From: Oscillospiraceae bacterium
GTDB lineage: Bacteria > Bacillota_A > Clostridia > Oscillospirales > JAAYXM01
DNA length: 12,705 nt
NCBI GenBank assembly: GCA_017408185.1
Contig: JAFQVE010000444.1
Location: 1 to 12,705 of the forward strand
Direction: 5' to 3'
The notes beneath the pieces were generated by a model. That model searched no databases. It was not told the DNA's origin and saw only the letters and a list, made by a program, of their open reading frames with translations. Every line of letters starts with the position of its first letter. Within the stretch, counting starts at the first letter, position 1. A program made the position numbers and the translations under genes. Shown here in pieces: positions 1 to 6,870 of the stretch.

Positions 1-4
1 AATA

Positions 5-21
5 AATTTCATAATGAAATT
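5..21. promoter_or_regulatory. Perfect palindrome over the -10/start site, candidate operator
   Basis: AATTTCAT, one central base, then ATGAAATT: an 8-1-8 perfect inverted repeat. It overlaps the first three bases of the -10 box and the predicted start point of the outward minus-strand promoter. That geometry suits a dimeric repressor, but no regulator family can be assigned; it does not match the CodY, PerR or Zur consensus sequences as I know them. Confidence 0.4.
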
Positions 22-47
22 ATATAAAACCGGAGGATGATTTTCAA
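19..47 (-). promoter_or_regulatory. Sigma-A promoter of a gene left of the window
   Basis: Read on the minus strand there is a -35 box TTGAAA (47-42), a 17-base spacer and a perfect -10 box TATAAT (24-19). Transcription would start near base 12 and leave the window, so the gene it serves is not visible. A perfect 17-base palindrome overlaps the -10 and the start site (separate entry). Confidence 0.7.
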
Positions 48-99
48 TAGTTCGGAAGGACCTTTGCCCAATCTTGTAATATTTTCTTAACAGATATGC

Positions 100-144
100 A
101 AAAGGCGTTCTTACAGGAACTTATTAAATCCCATAAGAACACCT
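100..144 (-). terminator. Intrinsic terminator of tRNA-Leu
   Basis: On the minus strand, five bases past the encoded CCA, AGGTGTTCTTA (144-134) can pair with TAAGAACGCCT (113-103). This is an 11-bp stem with one G-U pair, ending in a short run of four T. The 20-base loop is large for a terminator and can form a small alternative hairpin (CTTAT/ATAAG), so efficiency is uncertain. Confidence 0.5.
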
Positions 145-148
145 ATAC

Positions 149-235
149 TGGTGCGGATAAGAGGACTTGAACCTCCACCGAGTTGCCCCGACCAGAACCT
201 GAATCTGGCGCGTCTGCCGATTCCGCCATATCCGC
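149..235 (-). tRNA. tRNA-Leu (anticodon CAG)
   Basis: The minus strand folds as an 87-base tRNA with encoded CCA. The acceptor stem is GCGGATA (235-229) with TATCCGC (159-153), then discriminator A and CCA (151-149). The anticodon arm is CCAGA-TTCAGGT-TCTGG, with anticodon CAG complementary to bases 199-201, which reads the Leu codon CUG. A long variable arm (CGGGGCAACTCGG region) is typical of class II tRNA-Leu. The T arm contains TTCAAGT. It is transcribed from the promoter at 329-357 with a leader of roughly 90 bases. Confidence 0.97.
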
Positions 236-328
236 AAATTAAAAAGCCTTTAATTTTTACACGGGAAAGGCACCCGAGGAGGAGCGCATTGCTTTTTCCT
301 CATTACGCTGTTTTCTGACAGCTATATT

Positions 329-357
329 ATTTTACCATTATATTATCCAAATGTCAA
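329..357 (-). promoter_or_regulatory. Promoter of tRNA-Leu
   Basis: The minus strand has a consensus -35 TTGACA (357-352), an exact 17-base spacer, and -10 TAAAAT (334-329) preceded by TGG, an extended -10. Start would be near 322, at the foot of a small hairpin (GCTGT/ACAGC, 322-307). The -35 overlaps the first codons of the longest reading frame of the divergent ABC gene, which helps show that the gene starts later. Confidence 0.85.
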
Positions 358-376
358 CATTTTTATTTTCAAACTA

Positions 377-406
377 TTGCAAATATACTTTCTGTTATGG
401 TAAAAT
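377..406 (+). promoter_or_regulatory. Promoter of the ABC exporter operon
   Basis: -35 TTGCAA (377-382), an 18-base spacer, and -10 TAAAAT (401-406) with the extended element TGG (398-400). Transcription should begin near 413, about 22 bases before the ATG at 435. The promoter lies back to back with the tRNA-Leu promoter, with only 19 bases between their -35 boxes. Confidence 0.7.
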
Positions 407-434
407 TAGTGTATTCTTTACCGGAGGCGATAAA

Positions 435-2153
435 ATGACACGGCTTTTTGCGTACTTGCGCGGTTATGAATGGAGAGTTGCGCTTACGCTCTCTATCAAA
501 ACAATCGGAACCTTTATGGATTTGCTCATTCCCTGGGCGCTGTCGCACATAATCGACGATGTTATACCGAAAAACAACATTTCACAGGTTTATTTATGGG
601 GACTTGTTATGCTTGCTTTCTGTCTTGTTGCGTGGTTTGGTAACATTATATCAAACAGAATGGCGGCATCGGTCTCCCGCGATGCAACAAAGAAAATACG
701 CTACAACCTTTTCTCAAAAATCTCATATCTGTCAAGCCGTGACGTTGACCGCTTTACCATTCCGTCGCTTATTTCAAGAATGACAAGTGATACATACTCT
801 GTTCACCACGCACTTGGTATGATGCAGCGAATGGGCGTGCGCGCACCAATACTCCTTTTCGGCGGCATTATAATTACAATGCTTGCTGACCCCGTGCTCA
901 CTTCCGTCTTACTTACACTTATCCCTATTGTTTCATTTATGACCGTATATGTTTCCAAAAAAGGTGCCGGGCTTTTCAAGATAGTTCAGAATGCAGTTGA
1001 TGCGCTTGTCCGCGCAGTTCGTGAAAATGCATCAGGTATCCGTGTTATAAAAGCGCTATCAAAGAGTGAATATGAAAAAAAGCGTTTTGTTGAGGTAAAC
1101 ACCGACCTTACTCAAAAAGAGCGCCGTGCAGAAACGGTTATGGCGTTTATCAATCCGGCAATGAGCGTTATGCTCAATCTCGGTCTTTGCGCCGTTATCG
1201 GCATAGGTGCGTACAGAGTGAACTCCGGCAAGACAGAAATCGGCGATATCATCGCGTTTATGACATATTTTACGATTATACTCAATTCAATAATGATGAT
1301 AACGCGAATTTTTATGAATCTTTCAAAAGCCTCGGCATCCGCATCGCGAATAGATGAGGTCCTCTCCTGTCCGGACGAGCTTTCAATCGGCTGTTCGGTA
1401 GAAGAAGATGCATCCGCGCCTGCCGTTGAATTTAAAAACGTCAGCTTTTCATATGAAAACTCAGGATTTAAGCTGTCGGATATATCATTTGCAGTGAAAC
1501 AAGGAGAAACGCTCGGAATTCTCGGCCCTACCGGTTCGGGTAAGACCTCGCTCATTTCCCTGCTTTTGCGGTTCTATCATATAAATGACGGAGAAATCCG
1601 GATAAACGGTGTTAATATAAACGACTTTACACTCTCGGATTTGCGCCGCAAATTCGGCACAGTTCTGCAGAATGACACCCTTTTCCGCGACAGTATCGGC
1701 GAAAACATTTCATTCGGACGAAAAATCACCGAAGAAGAGATGCTCTCCGCGGCACAGGCTGCGCAGGCAGATAAGTTTATCAGTGATGCGGGCGGCTTTG
1801 ATGCCGAAGTTGCAATTAAGGGTGCAAACTTCAGCGGAGGACAGAAGCAGCGCCTTCTTATAACCCGCGCGCTTGCAGGAAATCCCGAAATATTTATATT
1901 TGACGATTCGTTCTCCGCACTTGATTACAAAACAGATTCCCTTTTGCGGGAAAAGCTGCGCGACAGCTTTGGCGACAAAACTAAAATCATTGTTACACAG
2001 CGCGTAAGCTCTGTTCTGTCGGCCGAGCATATCCTTGTTCTTGACAACGGAAAATGCGCAGGCTACGGTACGCATGAGGAGCTTATGAAAACGTGTGCGA
2101 TATACCGCGAGACTGCCGAGCTTCAGCTGGGAGGTGAGAGCTATGCGCAATAA
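435..2153 (+). CDS. ABC exporter half-transporter, degenerate-site subunit (BmrC/TM287-like)
   Basis: This is a 572-residue membrane half-transporter with an N-terminal six-helix export domain (about 1-310) and a C-terminal ATPase domain (about 325-560). The ATPase shows Walker A GPTGSGKTS (364-372), Q-loop VLQND, and the canonical signature FSGGQ (466-470). In Walker B the catalytic Glu is Asp (D490-D491), and the H-loop His is Gln (Q522, in VTQR). Known heterodimeric exporters such as BmrCD and TM287/288 place exactly these changes in one subunit, which makes one ATP site non-hydrolysing. I chose ATG 435 because GGAGG (423-427) lies seven bases upstream; the upstream in-frame ATG at 351 sits among promoters and has no Shine-Dalgarno. 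Substrate is unknown, with drugs or lipids plausible. It overlaps the next gene by 11 bases, so the two are probably translationally coupled. Confidence 0.93.
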   Translation: MTRLFAYLRGYEWRVALTLSIKTIGTFMDLLIPWALSHIIDDVIPKNNISQVYLWGLVMLAFCLVAWFGNIISNRMAASVSRDATKKIRYNLFSKISYLSSRDVDRFTIPSLISRMTSDTYSVHHALGMMQRMGVRAPILLFGGIIITMLADPVLTSVLLTLIPIVSFMTVYVSKKGAGLFKIVQNAVDALVRAVRENASGIRVIKALSKSEYEKKRFVEVNTDLTQKERRAETVMAFINPAMSVMLNLGLCAVIGIGAYRVNSGKTEIGDIIAFMTYFTIILNSIMMITRIFMNLSKASASASRIDEVLSCPDELSIGCSVEEDASAPAVEFKNVSFSYENSGFKLSDISFAVKQGETLGILGPTGSGKTSLISLLLRFYHINDGEIRINGVNINDFTLSDLRRKFGTVLQNDTLFRDSIGENISFGRKITEEEMLSAAQAAQADKFISDAGGFDAEVAIKGANFSGGQKQRLLITRALAGNPEIFIFDDSFSALDYKTDSLLREKLRDSFGDKTKIIVTQRVSSVLSAEHILVLDNGKCAGYGTHEELMKTCAIYRETAELQLGGESYAQ

Positions 2154-3897
2154 TAATAACAAAACCAAAACGCGCACATTATCAAGACTTATACGCTATA
2201 TTTCCCCTTTTTCTCCATATCTTATTCTCGGCATCGTTCTGACGATTGCAAGCAATGCCCTCGCTCTCGTCGGCCCGTATCTTTCAGGCCTTGCCATCGG
2301 ATGTATTGAACCGGGAATCGGCAAGGTGGAATTCAAAGCTCTTCCGGTTTATCTCCTGCTTATGGCTGTATTTTATGTACTGTCCGGAATTCTTTCCTAC
2401 GCACTTTCAAAGCTTATGATAAATACAAGCCGCAAAATTATATTCAAAATGCGCGGAGATATATTTGATAAGCTGCAGACCCTGCCTGTAGGGTATTTTG
2501 ACACGCATCCCGTAGGCGATATACTCAGCAGAATATCTTATGACACCGACACGATAAACACTTCCCTTTCCACCGACGTAGTACACGTTTTTGCCGGGAT
2601 TATTACGGTTATCGGCTCACTCGCCATGATGATATATATTTCGCCGCGATTGACGCTTATTTTCGCAATTACAGTTCCTCTGACAATGATTCTTGTAAAA
2701 TTTATCACAGGAAAAACACGTCCGCTTTTTCGAGCGCGCTCTAAGAAGCTCGGTGAGCTTAACGGATTTGTGGAAGAAATGTCCAGCGGACAGAAAACAA
2801 TTCGTGCATACAACCGCGAAGCGGATGTAATTGACCGTTTTTCTGCGAAAAACGATGAAACGGTCACAGCCTATTATAAAGCGGAATACTACGGCGGCGT
2901 AGTCGGTCCTTCGGTCAACTTTATGAACAACCTCTCCCTTTCACTTGTAAGCGTTTTCGGAGCGGCGCTTTATTTAAAGCAGCTTATAACGATTGCGAAC
3001 ATCTCATCCTTCGTTCTCTATTCAAGAAAGTTTTCCGGTCCGATAAACGAAATTGCAAATATAATAAGTGAGCTTCAGTCCACTCTCTCTGCTGCAGAAC
3101 GTGTTTTTGCACTTCTTGACGAAGAACCGGAGCCGATTGATTGCGCAGGTATGACGGAGGCGGAAAATATCCGCGGCGAGGTTGAATTGTCTGACGTTTC
3201 CTTCGGATATACACCCGAAGTCGAGGTAATCAAGAACCTGAGTCTTAAGGTAAAAAGCGGAGACCTTGTCGCAATAGTCGGTCCTACCGGCGCCGGAAAA
3301 ACAACGCTTGTAAATCTGCTTATGCGTTTTTATGACATCAATTCCGGCAGCATACGCATCGACGGCACAGATGTTTCCGAAATCACCCGCAAAAGTATGA
3401 GGCTGGCGTACTCAATGGTATTGCAGGACACGTGGCTTTTCCACGGAACGGTTTTTGATAATATCGCCTACGGTAAAGAGGGCGCAACGCGTGAAGATGT
3501 TGAACGCGCGTGCCGCGATGCCGGCATCCACGACTATATATTAACACTTCCGCAGGGCTATGACACGATTCTGATTGACGGCGGCACAAATATTTCTAAA
3601 GGACAAAAACAGCTGCTCACAATTGCACGCGCAATGCTTGCAGATGCAAAGCTCCTTATCCTGGACGAAGCAACATCAAACGTGGACACCCGCACGGAAA
3701 AGCAGATACAAAAAACCATGCGCAAGCTTATGGACGGAAAAACATGCTTTGTTATTGCTCACAGACTTTCAACAGTCCGGGATGCCGATGTCATACTGGT
3801 TGTTAAAGACGGTAATATAATTGAATCCGGCACACACGACGAGCTTATTGCAAAAAACGGATTTTACAAAGAAATGTTCGACTCGCAGTTTATTTAA
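2143..3897 (+). CDS. ABC exporter half-transporter, catalytic subunit (BmrD/TM288-like)
   Basis: This 584-residue partner of the preceding gene has a six-helix membrane domain (about 20-325) followed by an ATPase domain. Walker A is GPTGAGKTT (380-388), Walker B LILDE has the catalytic Glu (D508, E509), and the switch His is present (H540, in IAHR). Its signature is altered to ISKGQ (484-488) instead of LSGGQ. In a head-to-tail heterodimer this signature faces the Asp/Gln site of the partner, so all degeneracy falls in one composite site and the other stays canonical. Start ATG 2143 has GGAGGTGA (2130-2137) five bases upstream; an in-frame ATG at 2095 lies deep inside the first gene and is not preferred. 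The gene ends just before a strong terminator. Confidence 0.93.
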   Translation: MRNNNNKTKTRTLSRLIRYISPFSPYLILGIVLTIASNALALVGPYLSGLAIGCIEPGIGKVEFKALPVYLLLMAVFYVLSGILSYALSKLMINTSRKIIFKMRGDIFDKLQTLPVGYFDTHPVGDILSRISYDTDTINTSLSTDVVHVFAGIITVIGSLAMMIYISPRLTLIFAITVPLTMILVKFITGKTRPLFRARSKKLGELNGFVEEMSSGQKTIRAYNREADVIDRFSAKNDETVTAYYKAEYYGGVVGPSVNFMNNLSLSLVSVFGAALYLKQLITIANISSFVLYSRKFSGPINEIANIISELQSTLSAAERVFALLDEEPEPIDCAGMTEAENIRGEVELSDVSFGYTPEVEVIKNLSLKVKSGDLVAIVGPTGAGKTTLVNLLMRFYDINSGSIRIDGTDVSEITRKSMRLAYSMVLQDTWLFHGTVFDNIAYGKEGATREDVERACRDAGIHDYILTLPQGYDTILIDGGTNISKGQKQLLTIARAMLADAKLLILDEATSNVDTRTEKQIQKTMRKLMDGKTCFVIAHRLSTVRDADVILVVKDGNIIESGTHDELIAKNGFYKEMFDSQFI

Positions 3898-3906
3898 AGA
3901 AACTAC

Positions 3907-3948
3907 AAAAAGCTGTAGAAAACAACAATTCGTTTTCTACAGCTTTTT
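3907..3948. terminator. Bidirectional intrinsic terminator
   Basis: A perfect 17-bp stem (3907-3923 with 3932-3948) around an 8-base loop. The arms begin with five A and end with five T, so it can act as a rho-independent terminator in both directions. It separates the end of the exporter operon (3897) from the convergent end of the flippase gene (3965). Confidence 0.9.
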
Positions 3949-3964
3949 GATGTAATCTGATTTT

Positions 3965-5713
3965 TTACTTTTTTATTCCCGGAAGCTTGTTGTAAATTAC
4001 GGCAAGCTTTTCGCCTTTCGGCAAACGCTTTATATCATCCTCGGTTATTGCACGAAGAATAACCAATGACGCGGCATAGACAACAGCACCACAGCCTATA
4101 CCAATAACAGTACCGACATTTTCAGATGCACCAAGCATAACAACGCGGGATACAACAACTGCCGTAATCGCACACAATATCGCAGAAATTGCAGGCTTTA
4201 TAAATACCGTCATAAAATTAATGCGAAGCTTTGTTATACGCAACAGAAAATACATACTGATAAGCATTATGAGAACATAGCAGATCAGTGTTCCGATCGC
4301 CGCGCCCAAAATATTGATTTGCGGTATACCGACAGTAATATAGTTGAACGTAAGCTTAAACGCCGCGCAGCCAACCATTATCTTCACCGGAAGGTCTGCC
4401 CTGCCGACAGCCTGAAGCATACTGTTTATCGGAGAGCACGCCGACGAAAAGATAACAGCTATACCGAGCACTGCAAGAAGCGGCACGGCAATTTCAACCT
4501 CCTCAGGCTTACTGCCGTAAAGAAGAGAAAGCACGCCGTGAGACATTGCAGACATACCGATGCCCGCCGGAAGAACAAGGAGCATTGTCATTCGAAGAAC
4601 AGCTTCAACGTTATCTTTAAGCTCTGCGGTGTTTTTTTCCGTCCATGCAGTGGTTATCGCAGGCAATGCACTTACACCGAACGCCACGGTAAATGTCGGA
4701 ATCAGGTTATACAAAGTAACCGCCATTCCCTTATAGCAGCCGTTTAAATAATTCGGAATATCCTCAAGCGCCTTAGTTGCCGGCAACGCATTGCCGTAAA
4801 TCGTGCGCAACACATCGTAACCCGTATCAACCGCGTGGTGAAGCCTATCGTACACAGATAAAAGGTCTATGACACCGGTAATCTGACCGACACAAGAGCC
4901 GAGCGCAATAGGAACGGCGACCTTGACGATTTTTTTCAGAATCGTTTTGGTCGGCGTAACATTCTGAGGTGCATCAAGCTCTTCAGAGGTTATACCGTCA
5001 CCGCGCACCTTATGGCGGATAAAGACAGAAAGCCAGCTCCCCGCCGCACCCATAGCCACGCCGAGTATTGCACCTGCCGCGGCAAACTGAAGGATCCTGA
5101 TTTCCGCTTCTTCAAAGGTTGCAAAGCTTTTGCCTAAAACAGTTCCGCTCGCCGCAAATTCATCAGTTCCAAGCTTATACGCAAGCATTGAAAGACCGAA
5201 ACCGAAAATAAGCTTTATCACAACCTCAACAACCTGCGCGATTGCAGTGGGATACATATTTCGCAGACCTTCGTAATAGCCTTTGTACGCGGAGGTCATA
5301 CAAACAAAAAACACAGTGGGCGCCATTGCCATAACAGCAAGGTACGCACCCGGATTTTTTATCATCTTGTTGACGAAAAAGCCCGCGCCGAAGAACATTA
5401 TGCAAAAACCGATAAGACCGGTTATAAAGAACACTGTATTTGCAATACGAAGCGTTCTTCTTACATCACGGAAGCGCCCTTCCGAAACGCTTTCAGCAAC
5501 TATGCGCGCTATCGCAACCGGAAGCCCTGCGTTTGAGATAACATACACCGGCATATATATATCATATGCCGTGGAGAAATATCCCATACCGTCGCCGCCG
5601 AGGATGTTCGTAAGCGGTATTTTAAACAGAGCGCCGATAAACTTAACAATAAGCGCGGCAACAGAGAGAATCATCGCACCTTTAAAAAAGCTTTGTTTTT
5701 TTCGTTCCTTCAT
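3965..5713 (-). CDS. MOP-superfamily flippase, SpoVB/MurJ(YtgP)-like
   Basis: A very hydrophobic 582-residue protein with about 14 predicted membrane helices. The N-terminal stretch (FFKGAMILSVAALIVKFIGALF, then IPLTNILGG, GMGYFSTAYDIY and SNAGLPVAIARIV) is typical of the polysaccharide-transporter/SpoVB/MurJ branch of the MOP superfamily. Such proteins flip lipid-linked cell-wall or polysaccharide precursors, lipid II in the case of MurJ. At 582 residues it is longer than B. subtilis SpoVB or YtgP as I recall them (about 520-545). The extra length appears to lie in mid-protein loops around residues 195-330. ATG 5713 is preceded by a weak purine-rich site (AAGGGAAG). It lies 31 bases after rpe with no promoter of its own, so it is probably the second gene of that operon. 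SpoVB-like versus MurJ-like function cannot be decided from sequence reading. Confidence 0.85.
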   Translation of the reverse strand: MKERKKQSFFKGAMILSVAALIVKFIGALFKIPLTNILGGDGMGYFSTAYDIYMPVYVISNAGLPVAIARIVAESVSEGRFRDVRRTLRIANTVFFITGLIGFCIMFFGAGFFVNKMIKNPGAYLAVMAMAPTVFFVCMTSAYKGYYEGLRNMYPTAIAQVVEVVIKLIFGFGLSMLAYKLGTDEFAASGTVLGKSFATFEEAEIRILQFAAAGAILGVAMGAAGSWLSVFIRHKVRGDGITSEELDAPQNVTPTKTILKKIVKVAVPIALGSCVGQITGVIDLLSVYDRLHHAVDTGYDVLRTIYGNALPATKALEDIPNYLNGCYKGMAVTLYNLIPTFTVAFGVSALPAITTAWTEKNTAELKDNVEAVLRMTMLLVLPAGIGMSAMSHGVLSLLYGSKPEEVEIAVPLLAVLGIAVIFSSACSPINSMLQAVGRADLPVKIMVGCAAFKLTFNYITVGIPQINILGAAIGTLICYVLIMLISMYFLLRITKLRINFMTVFIKPAISAILCAITAVVVSRVVMLGASENVGTVIGIGCGAVVYAASLVILRAITEDDIKRLPKGEKLAVIYNKLPGIKK

Positions 5714-5744
5714 TCAGGCACACTTCCCTTCAAAGGATATGTAG

Positions 5745-6389
5745 TTATTCGCCGAGGATTTCGATTGCACGCTTCATATCCTCTGCACCGAACACCGAGG
5801 ACCCCGCGACAATAACATTCGCTCCCGCAGCTTTTGCAGCGGCAACATTATCACACGTTACGCCGCCGTCGATTTCAAGAAGGCATTTGGGATTCCGCGC
5901 ATCAATAAGAGCGCGTGCTTCGGCAATTTTGGGAAGGCAGAAGTCTATAAACTTCTGTCCGCCAAACCCCGGCTCAACAGTCATAATAAGAACCATATCG
6001 AGGATATCAATATACTTTTCAAGAGCAGAAACCGGAGTGTTCGGCTTTATTGAGAGCGCGCACTTCACGCCCGCTTCACGGATGCGGGCAAGAACCTTGC
6101 CGACATCGGAGCTGCACTCTTCATGTATTGTAATTATATGAGAACCGGCTTTTATAAAATCATCAAGATAAAAATCCGGATCTGATATCATAAGATGGAC
6201 ATCAAGCGGAAGATCGGAAACCTTTGAAATAGCTTTCACAACCGGAGCACCGATTGAGATATTCGGAACAAAGTGACCGTCCATAACGTCAACATGTGCC
6301 CAATGTGCGCCTGCCGTTTCAAGACGCTTCATTTCACTTTCAAGGTTTGCAAAATCAGCCGATAAAATCGACGGGGATACTTTAATCAT
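5745..6389 (-). CDS. rpe: Ribulose-phosphate 3-epimerase
   Basis: A 214-residue TIM-barrel enzyme that interconverts D-ribulose 5-phosphate and D-xylulose 5-phosphate in the cytosolic pentose phosphate pathway. It matches the family along its whole length: SPSILSADF at the start, then HVDVMDGHFVPN (H32 and D34, metal and catalysis) and LDVHLMI (H64). MTVEPGFGGQKF follows as the phosphate-side loop, then LEIDGGV (D173, the second catalytic Asp) and AGSSVFG near the end. Length is normal and no key residue is missing. ATG 6389 has AGGAGG (6404-6399) nine bases upstream and a good promoter beyond. It is the first gene of a probable two-gene unit with the flippase; pairing a sugar-phosphate enzyme with an envelope flippase does not by itself imply a shared pathway. 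Confidence 0.97.
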   Translation of the reverse strand: MIKVSPSILSADFANLESEMKRLETAGAHWAHVDVMDGHFVPNISIGAPVVKAISKVSDLPLDVHLMISDPDFYLDDFIKAGSHIITIHEECSSDVGKVLARIREAGVKCALSIKPNTPVSALEKYIDILDMVLIMTVEPGFGGQKFIDFCLPKIAEARALIDARNPKCLLEIDGGVTCDNVAAAKAAGANVIVAGSSVFGAEDMKRAIEILGE

Positions 6390-6421
6390 TTTATATAACC
6401 TCCTGAGTTTATTATGTCTAT

Positions 6422-6450
6422 ATTATACAACAGTTAACAGCCCCGGTCAA
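6422..6450 (-). promoter_or_regulatory. rpe: Promoter of rpe-flippase operon
   Basis: The minus strand has -35 TTGACC (6450-6445), a 17-base spacer and a perfect -10 TATAAT (6427-6422). Predicted start is near 6415, about 26 bases before the ATG and just ahead of the AGGAGG. Confidence 0.8.
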
Positions 6451-6490
6451 CGAACATTTTTCCGCACTGCGGCATAACGTAATAATGAGC

Positions 6491-6603
6491 AGAACAAACG
6501 ACGAGCCTTGCAAACAGCTCGTTCTCCCTCTGACCTCACGGCGGTCGGCATATTTTTCGTTTGTTCTTTCATATAGCCTGCCCGGAAGTTTTTCCGGGCG
6601 GGC
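6491..6603. other. Hairpin-rich intergenic element of unknown nature
   Basis: Between the rpe promoter and the tRNA-Gly terminator lies a nested set of inverted repeats. A 10-bp perfect long-range stem, AGAACAAACG (6491-6500) with CGTTTGTTCT (6558-6567), encloses two hairpins. One is ACGAGC/GCTCGT (6501-6506 with 6517-6522); the other is a 6-bp stem with one G-T pair (6530-6535 with 6543-6548). A separate 12-bp GC-rich hairpin with a 4-base loop follows (6576-6587 with 6592-6603). None is followed by a T-run on either strand, so these are not ordinary terminators. I do not recognise a known RNA family, and strand is undetermined. Confidence 0.45.
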
Positions 6604-6616
6604 ATCCGTATAAGAG

Positions 6617-6644
6617 AAAAAACCGACTTGAAAACAAGCCGGTT
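6617..6644 (-). terminator. Intrinsic terminator of tRNA-Gly
   Basis: Directly after the encoded CCA on the minus strand, AACCGGCTTG pairs with CAAGTCGGTT (6644-6621): 10 bp with one G-U pair around a TTTT loop. It runs into a tract of six T (the last two belong to the stem). Confidence 0.85.
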
Positions 6645-6719
6645 TGGAGCGGAAGACGAGATTCGAACTCGCGACTTTCACCTTGGCAAGGTGACACTCT
6701 ACCACTGAGTCACTCCCGC
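6645..6719 (-). tRNA. tRNA-Gly (anticodon GCC)
   Basis: The minus strand folds as a 75-base tRNA including encoded CCA (6647-6645). The acceptor stem is GCGGGAG (6719-6713) with CTTCCGC (6655-6649), with discriminator T. The anticodon loop TTGCCAA gives anticodon GCC, reading GGC and GGU. The D arm carries CAGTGGTAGAG, and the T arm GCGAG-TTCGAAT-CTCGT is standard. Confidence 0.97.
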
Positions 6720-6732
6720 AATTGCATATACT

Positions 6733-6760
6733 ATTATACCACATAATTGCGGAATGTCAA
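6733..6760 (-). promoter_or_regulatory. Promoter of tRNA-Gly
   Basis: The minus strand has consensus -35 TTGACA (6760-6755), a 16-base spacer, and consensus -10 TATAAT (6738-6733) with extended element TGG (6741-6739). The start would be only a few bases before the mature tRNA 5' end at 6719. Confidence 0.9.
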
Positions 6761-6775
6761 CAAGAAAAATATTAA

Positions 6776-6812
6776 ATTTTATTTAACTTGCAGATTTTAT
6801 TTTTTCTTGCAG
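6776..6812 (+). repeat. Tandem imperfect direct repeat ahead of the DUF1015 gene
   Basis: ATTTTATTTAACTTGCAG (6776-6793) is followed at once by a second copy of 19 bases (6794-6812) that shares ATTTTATTT and CTTGCAG. The second copy supplies the -35 box TTGCAG of the downstream promoter. It may be a simple duplication or a pair of protein-binding sites. Confidence 0.6.
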
Positions 6813-6835
6813 AAATGAAATAAATATGGTATACT
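6807..6835 (+). promoter_or_regulatory. Promoter of the DUF1015 gene
   Basis: -35 TTGCAG (6807-6812), a 17-base spacer, and -10 TATACT (6830-6835) with extended element TGG (6827-6829). The start would be near 6842, about 29 bases before the ATG. The -10 sits inside a dyad: AATATGG (6823-6829), 11 bases, CCATATT (6841-6847). Confidence 0.75.
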
Positions 6836-6870
6836 TATTTCCATATTATATAAACAAAGGGTGAATATTT

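Noticed and set aside
37..90. 17-residue plus-strand frame after GGAGG
   Set aside because: The Shine-Dalgarno touches the ATG with no spacing, and the frame lies antisense to the outward promoter.
351..434. N-terminal extension of the first ABC gene from ATG 351
   Set aside because: The stretch carries the tRNA-Leu -35 and the ABC promoter, has no Shine-Dalgarno, and encodes 28 residues unlike exporter N-termini; ATG 435 has GGAGG at the right distance.
1710..2177. Antisense 155-codon frame opposite the first ABC gene
   Set aside because: It lies opposite conserved ATPase motifs, shows no recognisable protein features, and has no visible promoter; the same holds for the other antisense frames over the ABC, flippase, mreB and recD2 genes.
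6576..6603. 12-bp GC-rich hairpin as an intrinsic terminator
   Set aside because: No T-run follows it on either strand, and the tRNA-Gly transcript already has a good terminator at 6617-6644.
6418..6744. Minus-strand 108-codon open frame
   Set aside because: It reads straight through tRNA-Gly, its terminator and the hairpin region; an accident of stop-codon absence.
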